This document shows positions 1 through 10,870 of a stretch of DNA of 64,000 nt, piece by piece. The notes under the pieces were generated by a model. That model saw only the letters and a list, made by a program, of their open reading frames with translations. It did no database searches and was not told the DNA's origin. Positions within the stretch are counted from its first letter, which is position 1. Each line of letters opens with the position of its first letter. Location of the stretch: assembly GCA_007922225.1 (NCBI GenBank), contig ML679963.1:7101984-7165983 (forward strand). The letters run 5' to 3'. The DNA is from Emydura subglobosa. Taxonomy: Eukaryota > Chordata > Testudines > Chelidae. The position numbers and the translations under genes are program-made.

Positions 1-830
1 AGAACAATTTGGAAAACCAATTTGATCAAATGGGAGGAAATTTACAGCATTAAAAATTTTTCCAAAATGTTAGCTGCTCCCTGGGGCCTTTAGGCCTTGT
101 TTAACAAATTTGTGAACCATCATGTAAGTTACCTATAGAATATTGTAAGCAAACATATATAAATGACAAAAAAGGGACAAAGCAGAAATCACAATATGAG
201 TGAACACAGTAAATATAATGAACACAGGCCAATGTATGTTCCCCATAAAGAGCTTATTTCAAATACTGGACAATAAACAGTCATAGAATAATATAAAACG
301 GAAGGGTGAAACAAGGTGAAAAGACAAAAAAGGAATGCGCTGTTGGAATAGTAGATGATAGAAGCTATTTAACACCAAACACTGAACCATACAAGTTATT
401 TTAAACACTGCCAATGTTCCCTCCCACCCATACCCTGGCTCATTATTGCTCCCAGCTACGACAGTGAATAATGCATGCTGAGTTCTCACTGCCTCATCCA
501 CTCCGTATGCTACTTATCCAGATCACAAGGAAACTTACGGAATCCCACAAGTGTCATGAAAATTATAAAATACTTTCAGAGAGAAGATTGTGAAGCCAAA
601 ACGATGCAATGCAATAAAGACACCTGCCTATGGGCTACTGCCTCTTAATTCTCAGGTCTCCTTCTCCCCTAACTTCCCACCCCAGGAATGGCAGACCCCT
701 TTACACTTCTGACTTCAGAGGCAGGTCACAGGACCTTTTTCAGGGCTTAGCCATCAACAGTCTTACTGATACATACATTCAAGCATCTATATCATTTCAC
801 ATCTACTGAAAACAAATGTTACTCACATAC
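1..830 (-). other. SYNRG: SYNRG intron 3 (partial)
   Basis: This is intron sequence downstream of the third coding exon. I see no exon, no clear repeat and no conserved-looking ORF; the 80-codon reading frame on the minus strand at 259-501 has no recognisable content. Confidence 0.6.
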
Positions 831-949
831 CTGCATAGTCATTGGTCCAGGAGACATCTGAGAGCCGTAATTCATTCCCATCATGCCTGGCATATTAGAT
901 TGCATGACTGATACCATTGGAAACCCTTGCTGTTGAATAGGAATCATAC
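831..949 (-). CDS. SYNRG: SYNRG coding exon 3
   Basis: A 119-bp exon (acceptor TGTAG, donor GTATG) encoding QQQGFPMVSVMQ followed by MPGMMGMNYGSQMSPGPMTMQ-like sequence rich in Met, Gly and Gln. It ends in phase 0. This is the conserved N-terminal region of synergin gamma. Confidence 0.93.
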
Positions 950-3900
950 CTACACCAGAACATTAAACATTGATTAAGTTCCCATTTGTTTTAAAGTTCA
1001 TCTTTCAAACCAAACGGATGGAAGGAAGGAGTGATTGACAGTGCTGCTTAAGCTAAAACAAGGACTCTTTACGCAAAGGGTGAATTGGTGCATAGAATGT
1101 ACTACAACACAGGCAGCAACAGAAGCATCTTAAGGTGGTATGAGGCATTTTGGGGAACACAGCATTGTAGGACATCTCCATAAGTTAAGCAGAGGGACCG
1201 CCTTCAATCCCAAATGTTCTTTGACAGATGCTTGGAATTTTCTTCCCTTCTTGGATTTTAAAACTGTAGTTTCCAAAAATAACTGATTTGTGCTGGTAGC
1301 CCATTCCAAAATTCTCTTGAAAGGGTTATTTCTTACAACATACTTCACATGACTGTCCTCAAAGGCATTATTGATACATCTTGTCCACAGCTACACTTTT
1401 ATATATTTAGCTGGCTGGACAACTTGTGTGCCTTGAAGGGGAATTTAGCCCACATAAGAGGTTTAACCAGTTGAAACATCTTTCAATAAAAGCTTGATTT
1501 AAATAAGATTGGATAAATCAGCCAGAAATGTATTAATTCACTGAGTAAAACTAAAAAGATTAAACCACAGAGATGTAATCATTTTAGAATCTCAGCAGAC
1601 ACAGACTGATTACAAACATATTAATTATCAGTGCTCCAGTGAAATAAGTATAACCGTGGATAATTTAACACTGAGAAAGGATGTATTTGGCTCAGGAATT
1701 ATCAATGAAGCTTCAGCAGCATATTTCTGAGCCAATCAGTGCTTAGTGAACCCTCATATTTTCCATTATTTAAACAAGTAACATTGACTCAGGAATGGGA
1801 ATAAAAATTATTTAAGGTGAAGGTTCTTTGTGTTTTAATAATACTTTGCACTTATGTCATGCCTCTAGTTCAAGGTTCTCACAGTGTTTTCCAAGTATTT
1901 ACCAGGCCTCACAACAACCACAAGATATAGGCATACAGACCGGGTAGATTGAAATACATAGAGGTTAAATGCCTTACCGCAAATCATACTGTAATTCAAT
2001 GACAGAGTCAGGAACAGAACTCAGAAGTTCAAACTCCCAGGTCCCCTATTCTAACCTATAGAGCACACTGCCTTCCCAATAAGAGCCAATATTAGTTAAA
2101 TTAGAAATTTTGCAAATAAAGATTAAGATTCAAATTAATGTTACTGAGTAGGAGGCAAGAAGTAAAAAACATAGCTGACAGGCAAGCTTAATATTTCCAA
2201 TTCTAAGCTTCAGGAGAGAACGCAAAGTTACTGTACATCTGACTTAGGATGCTTAACATTAACTTCTACACAAAGAAAGGGCAACTAAAATATTCAGAAT
2301 CTGAAATTTATACTTACCTTGATGTGCGCCAATACCACCTGCTACAGGAAACATGAAACTGAAAATAAAATAAAAAAGCATGAGTTTATGACCAGATAGC
2401 TAAATAATTACTCAAGGACTGAACTACTGAGAATGTGAAAGTTTTCCCTGATCTTTGTCTGCCTCTGCAGTCCTAGATCCCAAACTGTCTCACTTGCTTG
2501 GTCCAAAAAGTTTGCCCAAGCTATAAGCCAGGGAATTAACCATAGAAACCTTCCCTTCTCCATTAGAAAAGGACCCATTGCTGATGATGATTATCAGCAA
2601 GGATCCACCTGGACTAGTGCTGAAGAGAGGTTCACTGGAAGTATCAATGGGATAATAAAACCATCTTCAGCATTATTAATATACAGAGTGAGGAGAAGAA
2701 GAACCACATCTCATTTTCTGTAAAGGTACTGGAAATGGTTTTGACCCATCTATACTGCCAATGGAATTGTTTTCAACATCAGCTAAGGTTGGGTCAGCAG
2801 TGGGTCAATTTCCTAATACAGGCAAGGCCTTTAAGAGCTGCAGAATGAATAAGCATCCTCTGCTGGATAAGTCTGATTCAGCAGGATTACTAACTGCATC
2901 TGAACATACTTATCCCAGCTCTTTAATAAGTTTTTCCACAGAGAAAAACTATCCAAGAAAGAACTTTTTTCCTATTGACCATGAAGAATTAGAAGACATT
3001 GCAGTGTCCATTTCCTACTCTGTGTTTTAACTTTCCATTGCTCCCATTTAAAGGAAAATGATTACAATGAACGGGAAAGAAACACACTTGAGCAAATATT
3101 AAAGACCAAGAGCATCAGGATAAAAATCAGGGTTAAAATTTCAGTTAAAATTATTATAGCAATATTTGTCCACACTTTGAAGCAAAAACATCAGCTTTGC
3201 TGGATAGAAAAAAGGAGGCCTAGTTTAGCAATACTGTTTGCAAGTCACTCTCAGAGACACACATCAGCAATAATTTACCAACCAGGAACTTTCTTCAATG
3301 TCCCTCCAACCTCTTACATCAAAACGCTATGCAAAGAGAGAAGCTGACATTCAACATCTCTCAGCCCAAGATGGGTTAGTCAGGAGGTCATGTGACAGAC
3401 TAAAGAAACAAAGTGAGGAGGGAATGACATAGCAAAGATCTGCTCATAATGCTTAAAAACCAACACTGAATTCAGAAATCTACTGTGTTTTGTAAATGTA
3501 AAAGAGCCAGATACCTTATTGTGCCTGTATGCTTTTACTATGCAGCATCCATATGTAATGTAGAGTCCAATCATAATAAGCTACAGTTTAGAACACACAA
3601 TATGTTTAACCCAAGACAATCTGTACTACTCTTCATTCTGGGCTCTAGTCCATGACTGGGGCTCTTAAGTACTATAATAATACAAATAATTATTAATATA
3701 ACTTCAAATTTGAACTCGAGATACTCTTAAGTTCCTCAACTTTTCATTCTGCCTTAACCATTAGGCCACACATTAATTCTTCCAGTCATAAAACTGTAAC
3801 ATACACATGCACCCTTCTAGGGCCAGGAGTTACACTAATTTATTCTTCCCATCACCACAATTTTGGGGTTCTCTATTAATAGAAATGTCTCCTACAACCA

Positions 3901-6900
3901 CTCTGAAGAGTGATCTGCACAGGCATGTTTTGCCAAATCTAGTAGCAGGCACTGAGGCTGGACTGCTCAAGCAGAATCCAACCCAGGTCAGTTTACACCA
4001 AAAGCTGTTATCAATTGATGAAAGTTCAGTCTTCTAAGTGAAACAAGCCTGGTTGCCTCAGTCCAATTCTGGGAGGAGAGGTTACTGACATCATAAAAAA
4101 CACAGCTGCTGCTATTCACTGGCAATCTTGTATCAAGTCACAGCACAGGGGCCAACAACTGAACCCCCCCCCTCTTGCTCCTAGCTGTGGTTCCCTATAG
4201 GAGAAGGCTGCAGCACATTGACAGGACAACGTAATTGCAGCTTGGGTTTTGCTTCAACTGTGGACAAAGATCTTTAGTTTCCACAGCTGTCAAGATGGCA
4301 CTTTTTGCCAGCAATATACTCTCATAACATTTACAAACAAGTTCAGAAATATGCAGTTTCTGACCTACACCTATCAACTTTTCCTCATGTATAAATTATT
4401 CACTCCAGGGTCCAATTTGCAGATCAACAGGAGAAGTTTATTAATAATTAGTGTAATTAATACTATTAGAACCATACATTTTAAGGTAGCACTTGTATCA
4501 AAGAGAGTATCCTCAACTATTTTAAATTATCACCTTTTCCTACCTTCTGAGGATTCTGGTGGTAGAAATACAGTTCTGTTCTAGTCTAACCAAAGTGCAA
4601 TGTAAACTGTACAAGCACAGTAAGGTACCAGCACGTTGTAAGCAAATAAAGACCAGATCATTAAATATTTATCCCTTTCTAGAGTTAAGTAGTGACTTAT
4701 TTATAAGCATCTGTAAAACCCATAGCTAATTAGAGGCTAACTGTACGAACTAAATAAAAATGGAAAAAAAAGTTTCTCTGATACAAAATTCTGAGGCTAT
4801 GTCTTCACTGATGGTGGCAAACTCCCCGCCGTCAGATCGATTTCTCTGGATCGACTGAGCGGTCAGTGAAGACCCACTCAGTCGATCCAGAAATTGATGT
4901 ATTAAGACCACCTTCTCAAGTGGCGTAGCGCTATGTCAACGGGAACATGGTTCCTGTCGGCGCAGTGCAGTGAAGACGGCGCGCAGAAGAGAAGCAGAGA
5001 AGTCGACGGGAGTTATGCAAGTTTTTTGCGTAGCTTGCGTAACTCTGGTCGACTGCCGCCGAATCTCGGAGGTAAGTGTAGACAGGGCCTGAGTGTGTGT
5101 AGGATTCACGGTTGACTTTGTTCAATCAAAGATATAGTTACACATTTGGCTACTCTTTAGCAATAAGAGAAAATGTAAAATCAAGAATTCTGGTATGAAA
5201 GAGCTATGTATATAAATGGAAATGTTAAATAGCTGTTCAAAGATACACACACAAACAGAAGAGAAAATGTGTATACACACCAAGTTAAAAAAACAAAAAC
5301 TAGACAATGCATTACTAGGGAGTCACAAGAAGAAGTTATTTGATACATGCTTTTTTAAAAATCAGTTACCATTTACGAATATGAGCAATGTCTAAAGCAA
5401 CTTTAGTTCATTTACTCTTTAATAAAATATTTTACTCTATAAAAAATTATAATTGAACAAACAGGCATCCTATATTAACATGAAAAAAGTGAAAGATGGA
5501 ACTGACTCATTTCCAGAAGTTGTGTGCTAAAATTATTAGCCTGCACTGTTTATTACATTGTGTTGGGATTAAAGGGGAGATATAGCTAACTGAAAATCAA
5601 TTCTAAATGCAACCAACATGATCTATACTTTGTAATAGCCCATGGTTCCATTCCATCTATCAGGCATGCCCTTTCAGAATAACTTCATGTTCAACATTAT
5701 TCTACACAATGGAATAAAATGCATTGGTAAATATTTCAACAGCACTCAGTGTAATATCTGAACACCTATATTTATACAAACAGCAATACTTTAGATGACA
5801 TGGCACTAAAATGCAACATATTAAAAAATATACAGATATTCAACACACTTATTTCACTATGCATTGTATATGATATAACAAGGCACAGAAGTGTGGTTAA
5901 AAAGCATTATCATGTAAAAAAAGAAAAAGTGAAGAGCTCTGTGACAGCTGAAGAGTAATAATATCCTACAGAAGCTCCTCGGAAAATCTTTGACAATAAT
6001 CTCAATGCTATTGGGAGCATCACTTAATATTATTATATCATTCAATAGCAAATTTCTTATAATAGATACTTGAGTTTCAGGTAGGAGGCTCCAGCAATCA
6101 GCTTCACTTAAACAGCCAGATAAGGGGAAAACAAAAACAAAAAAAAACCCCTCATTTTCTTTTGTATTCAGATTTTACATTGAAGAATCCACGTGATAGC
6201 TTCTAGAACAACAACAAAGTACAGGATGATTCTTTCCCAAACTCAAACTCCTAGACTGTGCCTACACTTGGAGTTTTTGTACCCATAATTCCCAAAGAGT
6301 GCAGAGCCTGTGGAAGCAATAGTATTGACAAGGGGAAGGTGTTTTTCATACCATACCAGAAGCACCAAGATCCTCAAAGTGAAACTAACCATAAATCCTA
6401 GTGAAACTGACTTCATCAATTTCCATCCCCTAAGCTCAGAGAACTGAATAAAGCTAACAAAAAGCATAGTGACAAGTAAATTGTAAAAAATGAAAGGATT
6501 CCAAAATTCCAATCTAGGGTCTTACTAGTAAGGTAGGTGTCTACAAAAGGAAGGATGGATGTTTAAGCAGCAGTTTGGAATAATTATATTTTAGATTTTT
6601 ATATATTGTTGCACTTCTCATCCTGCAGGATTCTGAAGTGCCTTACAAATTGATATACCCAGGAGCTCTACTGAAATGCAGAAACTTTTAATGTGAAGGC
6701 AGACAGCTGGAGGAAAGCACCCTATAACGTATAGGTGTGTGATTTTGGTGAAGGTCCCCAGGGCAAACACCTGCTTTTATGAAAAATGCCATGGGATCCT
6801 TGATGCCAACATGAAGCAGACAGGATTTTACTTAAATGTCCAGGAATACCTGATGAATACAACTTCACTTATCAAAGGCATACTGACTCTACTCCTACAG

Positions 6901-8539
6901 CTCTGTCCTGCCACAGAAAACTGCTATGACCTTAGGCCCTATAAATGCTTCAGTTAAAAAGAAATCTCTAATCAATTCCCCGTTCCAAAGGCGAGAGGAG
7001 AAATACAAAGATTAGCCTCCTATCCCACCCAAAACATAACACAAAGGCTGTAATATTTCTCATTTTCCAGTTTCTCCCTCCTACCACCTCCATCACTCTG
7101 TAAACCTCACATACTGCTGACAGCAGGAAGCCTCCTCCACAGCAACGGGGGGGGCAAGGGGAGAGAAGTATCCACACAAACAGGTCACAGCAGCAGAGTC
7201 CCCCACCCCCTCAAACACACACAAACGATCCCAGTCCTGCTGTAAACAACATTTACTACCCCCATAACCAAAAGCATGGAGGTACAGTTAGATAAGGAAA
7301 AATCAAAGTCAACCAACAAGCCAACTCCCCCACTGTCCCAATCACCCCCCTACGCCCCATCACCTACCCCCCCACTGTCCCAATCACCCCCCTATGCCCC
7401 ATCACCTACCCCCCCACTGTCCCAATCACCCCCCACCCCATCACCTACCCCCCCACTGTCCCAATCACCCCCCCAGCCCCGACCTCTGCCCTGCCCCGCC
7501 CCAGACACGCCCCCAACCCCTAGCCCCAACCCTGACCCCCCACTGTCCCAATCACCCCCCACCCCATCACCTACCCCCCCCACTGTCCCAATCACCCCCC
7601 ACCGTCCCAATCACCCCCCCCAGCCCCGACCTCTGCTCTGCCCTGCCCCGGACACGCCCCCAACCCCTAGCCCCAACCCTGACCCCCCACTGTCCTNNNN
7701 NNNNNNNNNNNNNNNNNNNNNNNNNNNNNNNNNNNNNNNNNNNNNNNNNNNNNNNNNNNNNNNNNNNNNNNNNNNNNNNNNNNNNNNNNNNNNNNNNNNN
7801 NNNNNNNNNNNNNNNNNNNNNNNNNNNNNNNNNNNNNNNNNNNNNNNNNNNNNNNNNNNNNNNNNNNNNNNNNNNNNNNNNNNNNNNNNNNNNNNNNNNN
7901 NNNNNNNNNNNNNNNNNNNNNNNNNNNNNNNNNNNNNNNNNNNNNNNNNNNNNNNNNNNNNNNNNNNNNNNNNNNNNNNNNNNNNNNNNNNNNNNNNNNN
8001 NNNNNNNNNNNNNNNNNNNNNNNNNNNNNNNNNNNNNNNNNNNNNNNNNNNNNNNNNNNNNNNNNNNNNNNNNNNNNNNNNNNNNNNNNNNNNNNNCAAG
8101 CCTGACCTCTGTCCTGCCCCAGGCCCCCCACCAGCCCCGACCCACCATTACCTCAGCCACCCCCCAGCGCCCCAGCCCCGACCCCCCATTACCTCAGCCA
8201 CCCCCCAGCGCCCCAGCCCCGACTCCCCATTGCCTCAGCCCCAGCCCCTCACTGTCCCAGCTACCCTTCCCCCAGCGCCCCCATCCACCAACCCTCAGCG
8301 CCCCCAAGCCCTACCGACCCCGACCCACCCCTCATCCCTGCTATAGGCCGCGCCGCCCAGCTGGGCCCGAGCCCCCCGGGGACTCCCCGGACCCCTTCTC
8401 CCGCCGGAGCCCCAGCGCCCGGGAGCCTCTCCACCTACCGGGCGGCCCCAGCGCTGCCGGCTCCGGGCGGCCCCGCTCCCGCTCCCGCCGCGCCAGCGGC
8501 GCCGCCGCCGCCAGCTCCCGGACCCGGCCGCAGCGCCAT
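831..8539 (-). CDS. SYNRG: Synergin gamma, N-terminal part (3 coding exons)
   Basis: The three exons are 8439-8539, 2318-2358 and 831-949. They join in phase (101+41+119 = 261 nt) to give the first 87 residues; the gene continues left of base 1. The protein starts MALRPGPGAG, runs through a Gly/Ala-rich stretch (residues 1-34), then FMFPVAGGIGAHQ (35-47) and GMIPIQQQGFPMVSVMQ (48-64), followed by a Met/Gln/Pro-rich segment. This matches the start of vertebrate synergin gamma as I know it. Synergin gamma is an EH-domain partner of the AP-1 gamma-adaptin ear and works at the trans-Golgi network and endosomes; its EH domain and AP-1-binding motifs lie outside the window. All splice sites are GT-AG. 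Position next to DDX52 supports the call. Confidence 0.95.
1838..2085 (-). repeat. MIR-type SINE in SYNRG intron 2
   Basis: Read on the minus strand, this has the order of a MIR/CORE-SINE. A tRNA-like head ends in GAGTTCTGTTCC (degenerate B box), the core follows with GGCATTTAACCTCTATG, and the tail ends GCAAAGTATTATTA. It is strongly diverged. The rest of the intron (950-2317) shows nothing else. Confidence 0.7.
2318..2358 (-). CDS. SYNRG: SYNRG coding exon 2
   Basis: A 41-bp exon with an acceptor ending TTTTCAG and donor GTAAGT. It encodes FMFPVAGGIGAHQ with split codons at both ends. FMFPVAGG is the segment that follows the glycine run in synergin gamma. Confidence 0.92.
2359..4790 (-). 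other. SYNRG: SYNRG intron 1, first part, no feature seen
   Basis: AT-rich intron sequence. Reading frames at 2761-3030, 3807-4037 and 4249-4584 show no family resemblance, no splice-supported structure and no strong codon bias, so I treat them as chance. Confidence 0.6.
4795..5089. mobile_element. MITE with terminal and nested internal inverted repeats
   Basis: The left end GGCTATGTCTTCAC matches the reverse complement of the right end (GGCCCTGTCTACAC) at 11 of 14 positions. TGA flanks both sides, which suits a 3-bp target duplication of the PIF/Harbinger type, although 3 bp is weak evidence. Inside are two more palindromes: a perfect 15-bp arm TCTGGATCGACTGAG with its complement CTCAGTCGATCCAGA, and arms GTCGACGGGAGTTATGCAAG and CTTGCGTAACTCTGGTCGAC around the segment TTTTTTGCGTAG. 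The element has no coding capacity and is non-autonomous. Confidence 0.75.
5090..7314 (-). other. SYNRG: SYNRG intron 1, middle part
   Basis: Mostly AT-rich sequence. The only recognisable piece is a short MIR/L2-type tail on the minus strand near 6590-6660 (a truncated version of the ending seen at 1838). The reading frames at 6243-6512 and 6739-6957 have no recognisable content. Confidence 0.55.
7315..8340. repeat. C-rich minisatellite with higher-order structure, interrupted by a gap
   Basis: Tandem units on the plus strand centre on CACTGTCCCAATCACCCCCC. Copies of CACTGTCC start at 7331, 7373, 7415, 7454, 7541, 7581 and 7688, with spacings of 42, 42, 39, 87, 40 and 107. The long spacings contain a second unit (GCCCCGACCTCTG and onward), so two unit types alternate. 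After the gap a third family has a period of 41 bp, with ATTACCTCAG-type marks at 8147, 8188 and 8229. It lies in SYNRG intron 1, directly beside the CpG island. Long proline-rich reading frames across it are products of the repeat, not genes. Confidence 0.9.
7697..8096. other. Assembly gap, 400 N
   Basis: A run of 400 N lies inside the C-rich minisatellite. The tandem repeat on both sides suggests a collapsed or unsequenced array whose true length is unknown. Confidence 0.99.
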
Positions 8540-8720
8540 CTTCCCGCTCGGGCTCGGCCGGCCCCCGCCCCGCAGCGCCAGCCGCTGTCAGCCGAGCCGA
8601 GCCGAGCCGCGCCGCTCCGCCGCGACTTCCGGGGCAGAGCGGCCTGGCCGGGCCTGGCCTCGCCTCCTGGCTCCGCTCCGCCCCGCCCCTTGCCCCGGCC
8701 CGGCCCCGCGATGCCGGTAG
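8340..8720 (-). promoter_or_regulatory. SYNRG: CpG-island promoter of SYNRG
   Basis: A very GC-rich, CpG-dense block around the SYNRG start codon. No TATA box is visible. An ETS-type site CCGGAAGT (minus strand) lies about 85-95 bp upstream of the ATG, near 8625-8632, and CGGCTCGGCTCGG repeats lie just downstream of it. This is typical of a housekeeping TATA-less promoter. The exact start site cannot be read. Confidence 0.8.
8439..8539 (-). CDS. SYNRG: SYNRG coding exon 1
   Basis: The ATG is at 8537-8539 (minus strand). There are 33 complete codons, then CG before the donor GTAGGT at 8433-8438. The product is almost all Gly, Ala and Pro after MALRPG. If the exon ran on it would meet a TAG inside the donor, so the donor choice is forced, and the phase fits exon 2. 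The exon lies inside a CpG island. Confidence 0.92.
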
Positions 8721-8770
8721 GGACTAGGCTGCCGCGGTGCGGTGAGAGGGAGACCCTCTAGGCACCCCCC

Positions 8771-8893
8771 AGAAGAACCCACACTGCCCTGGGCGTGACG
8801 CATAGGAGACCCTATAGATACCCTACAGAGACCCTCCAGAAGAACCCACACTGCCCTGGGCGTGACGCATAGGAGACCCTATAGGTACCCTAC
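8771..8893 (+). repeat. Direct tandem duplication, 67-bp unit
   Basis: AGAAGAACCCACACTGCCCT begins at 8771 and again at 8838. The two copies are nearly identical through GACGCATAGGAGACCCTATA, and the second copy ends near 8893. It lies just outside the SYNRG promoter. High identity suggests a recent duplication. Confidence 0.9.
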
Positions 8894-9111
8894 ACAAATC
8901 CCATAGGGACTACACTGTCCTAAGGGCAACAGGAATGTGTGTGACCCTAGAGAAACATACAATTACACCACCTGGTGGGGGTGGTGAACAGGTGTGAGAG
9001 AGAGAGAGTGGCCCTAGAATAACTATCGCTAGACCCCAGAGGGATTACAAAGCTTCTTCTCTTCGCCCCTCTGTAAAGCTCAGCAGCTCTTGTTCTTTGT
9101 CTCCAAGCATT

Positions 9112-9559
9112 CATCCAGCGGAGGGCAACAAAAACGATTAGGGCTCTGGAGTACATGGCTCATGAGGAGAGGCTGAGGGAAGTCGGCTTGTTTAGTCTGC
9201 AGAAGAGAAGAATGAGGGGGGATTTGATAGCGGCCTTCAACTAGCTGAAGGGGGGTTCCACGGAGGATGGAGCTAGGCAGTTCTCAGTGATAGCAAACAA
9301 CAGAACTAGGAGCAATGGTCTCAAGTGGCAGTGCGGGCGGTCTAGGCTGGCTATTAAGAAAATCTTTTTCACTGGGAGGATGGTGAAGCACTGGAATGGG
9401 TTACCTAGGGAGGTGGTGGAATCTCCATCCTTTGAGGTTTTTAAAGTGTGGCTTGACAAAGCCATGGCTGGGATGATTTAGCTGAAGTTAGTCCGGCTTT
9501 GAGCAGGGGGTTGGACTAGATGACCTCCTGAGGTCCCTTCCAACCCTAATCTTCTATGT
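9112..9559 (+). mobile_element. CR1-type LINE, 3' end
   Basis: The plus strand encodes the C-terminal end of CR1 ORF2 ([20 protein letters not shown], then KKIFFTGRMVKHWNGLP). A short 3' tail with GGACTAGATGACCTCCTGAG and CTTCCAACCCTAATCTTCTATG is the standard CR1 3' end. An in-frame stop splits the frame, and the copy is 5'-truncated and inactive. Confidence 0.93.
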
Positions 9560-10870
9560 TAAGTGCATCTTCCAAGCAGACACCATCCTTCATGTCCTCC
9601 TTCAGCAACTCAAACCACCTCTTTCTAGAGAACTTTCTTGTGGTCTTTGTCCCCAGACATCTAGCTCTTGTGCTCTCTGGCCAATGTATCCCACATCTGT
9701 CATCTCTCATAACCCAGCCATCTCAGTTGAGATACTCCCTCAACTTTCTGTGATGGGGGCTACCTGCATCATGGCTCATATTTTTCATTGCATAGCCTAT
9801 CAGATTTTGTCTTACTTCAGGGTCCACTTGAGTATTCTCATTTTGGCAGTGTAAAGTAGTTCTCGCTTCCTCATTGACTAGCATTCAGATCTGTATGTCA
9901 TGGTTGGCCTAATCTTGATCTTATACACTTTGTTTTTTAGTTCACTTGGCATATTCATATCACAGAGAATTCCCATCAATTCCCTCTGTGGACTAACTGT
10001 ATACCACCTAGTTTCACTAGCTTCTCCTTGTCCCGCTTAACGAAGCCTCACACATATTGTCTTTTGTTGGCTGATTTGTAAGCCATTTTCTCTAGTGCAG
10101 CCCTCCATAGATTGAAGTCCCTTTAAAGTTCGTATTTATCTTCACCGCACAACATAATGTCTTTGGCGAAAAGCATGCTAATCTCCTCTGTCAAAGTGTC
10201 CATTACAATCACAAATAGGAACAGGTACAACACTGATCCTTGATGTAGATCTACCTCACTAAAGCCACAGCGGTTCCTCAATCCTATTGTGCTACCCTGT
10301 CAATGATAGTCAGACTGTATGTCTAGGGCAGATTGTCTGACTGCAGGCACCACCGTAACAATTCTCTAGGAACTGTGTCACAACCCTTCTCTAAATCCAA
10401 AAATATTTGAGCTACAAATACTGCATCCATTGTTGACCTTGCTGGCATAAACCCAAATTGGTTTTTGCTTAATTGGTCCTCCAGTTCCTCCCAAAGTCTT
10501 TGCTCAGTCTTTCCAGCCATTTCATTATGAGACTTAGCATGATGAATCAATGATTACTACTGCTTGCTCATCTCCTTTATGCTCAATAGGGACCCAGGTG
10601 CTCTTGCTTCATTCATTGGGCATTTTTCTAATATGGAAAATTAAGCTGAAAAATGATCTCCACTCCCACCTGGCCAACTGGTTTAAAGGCCTCAATTGGT
10701 ATACCATCTGATCCCACTGCCTTCCCGTTTCATCATCTTTAGCACTGTCTGAGTCCCCACGGTGGTGATATGCACAAGCAACAACCTTACTTATTTCCCC
10801 TCCCAGCATCTCCCCGTATTGCCATTGTCCTCTCCCAGTACCAGAAAGAGCAGCAGTCATTGTACAAGTA
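9560..10870 (-). mobile_element. RTE-type LINE remnant (reverse transcriptase)
   Basis: The minus strand carries pieces of an RTE/BovB-like reverse transcriptase in order, with stops and frameshifts. The pieces are GSDGIPIEAFKPVG (near 10690), NQFGFMPARSTMDAVF (near 10450), VFVIVMDTLTEEI, MLFAKDIMLCGE (near 10150, the catalytic box, usually FADD, here FAKD), and KVYKIKIRPTMTYRSE with MRILKW (near 9830-9940). The copy is dead: the catalytic Asp is lost and the frame is broken. Confidence 0.85.

Noticed and set aside
7315..7696. Possible CRISPR-like array
   Set aside because: The repeats are directly adjacent low-complexity units with no unique spacers, and the host is a vertebrate.
7276..8761. 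Long Pro-rich reading frames of 356 and 455 codons
   Set aside because: They run through a C-rich minisatellite and a 400-N gap, show no family sequence, and overlap the SYNRG promoter and exon 1 on the other strand.
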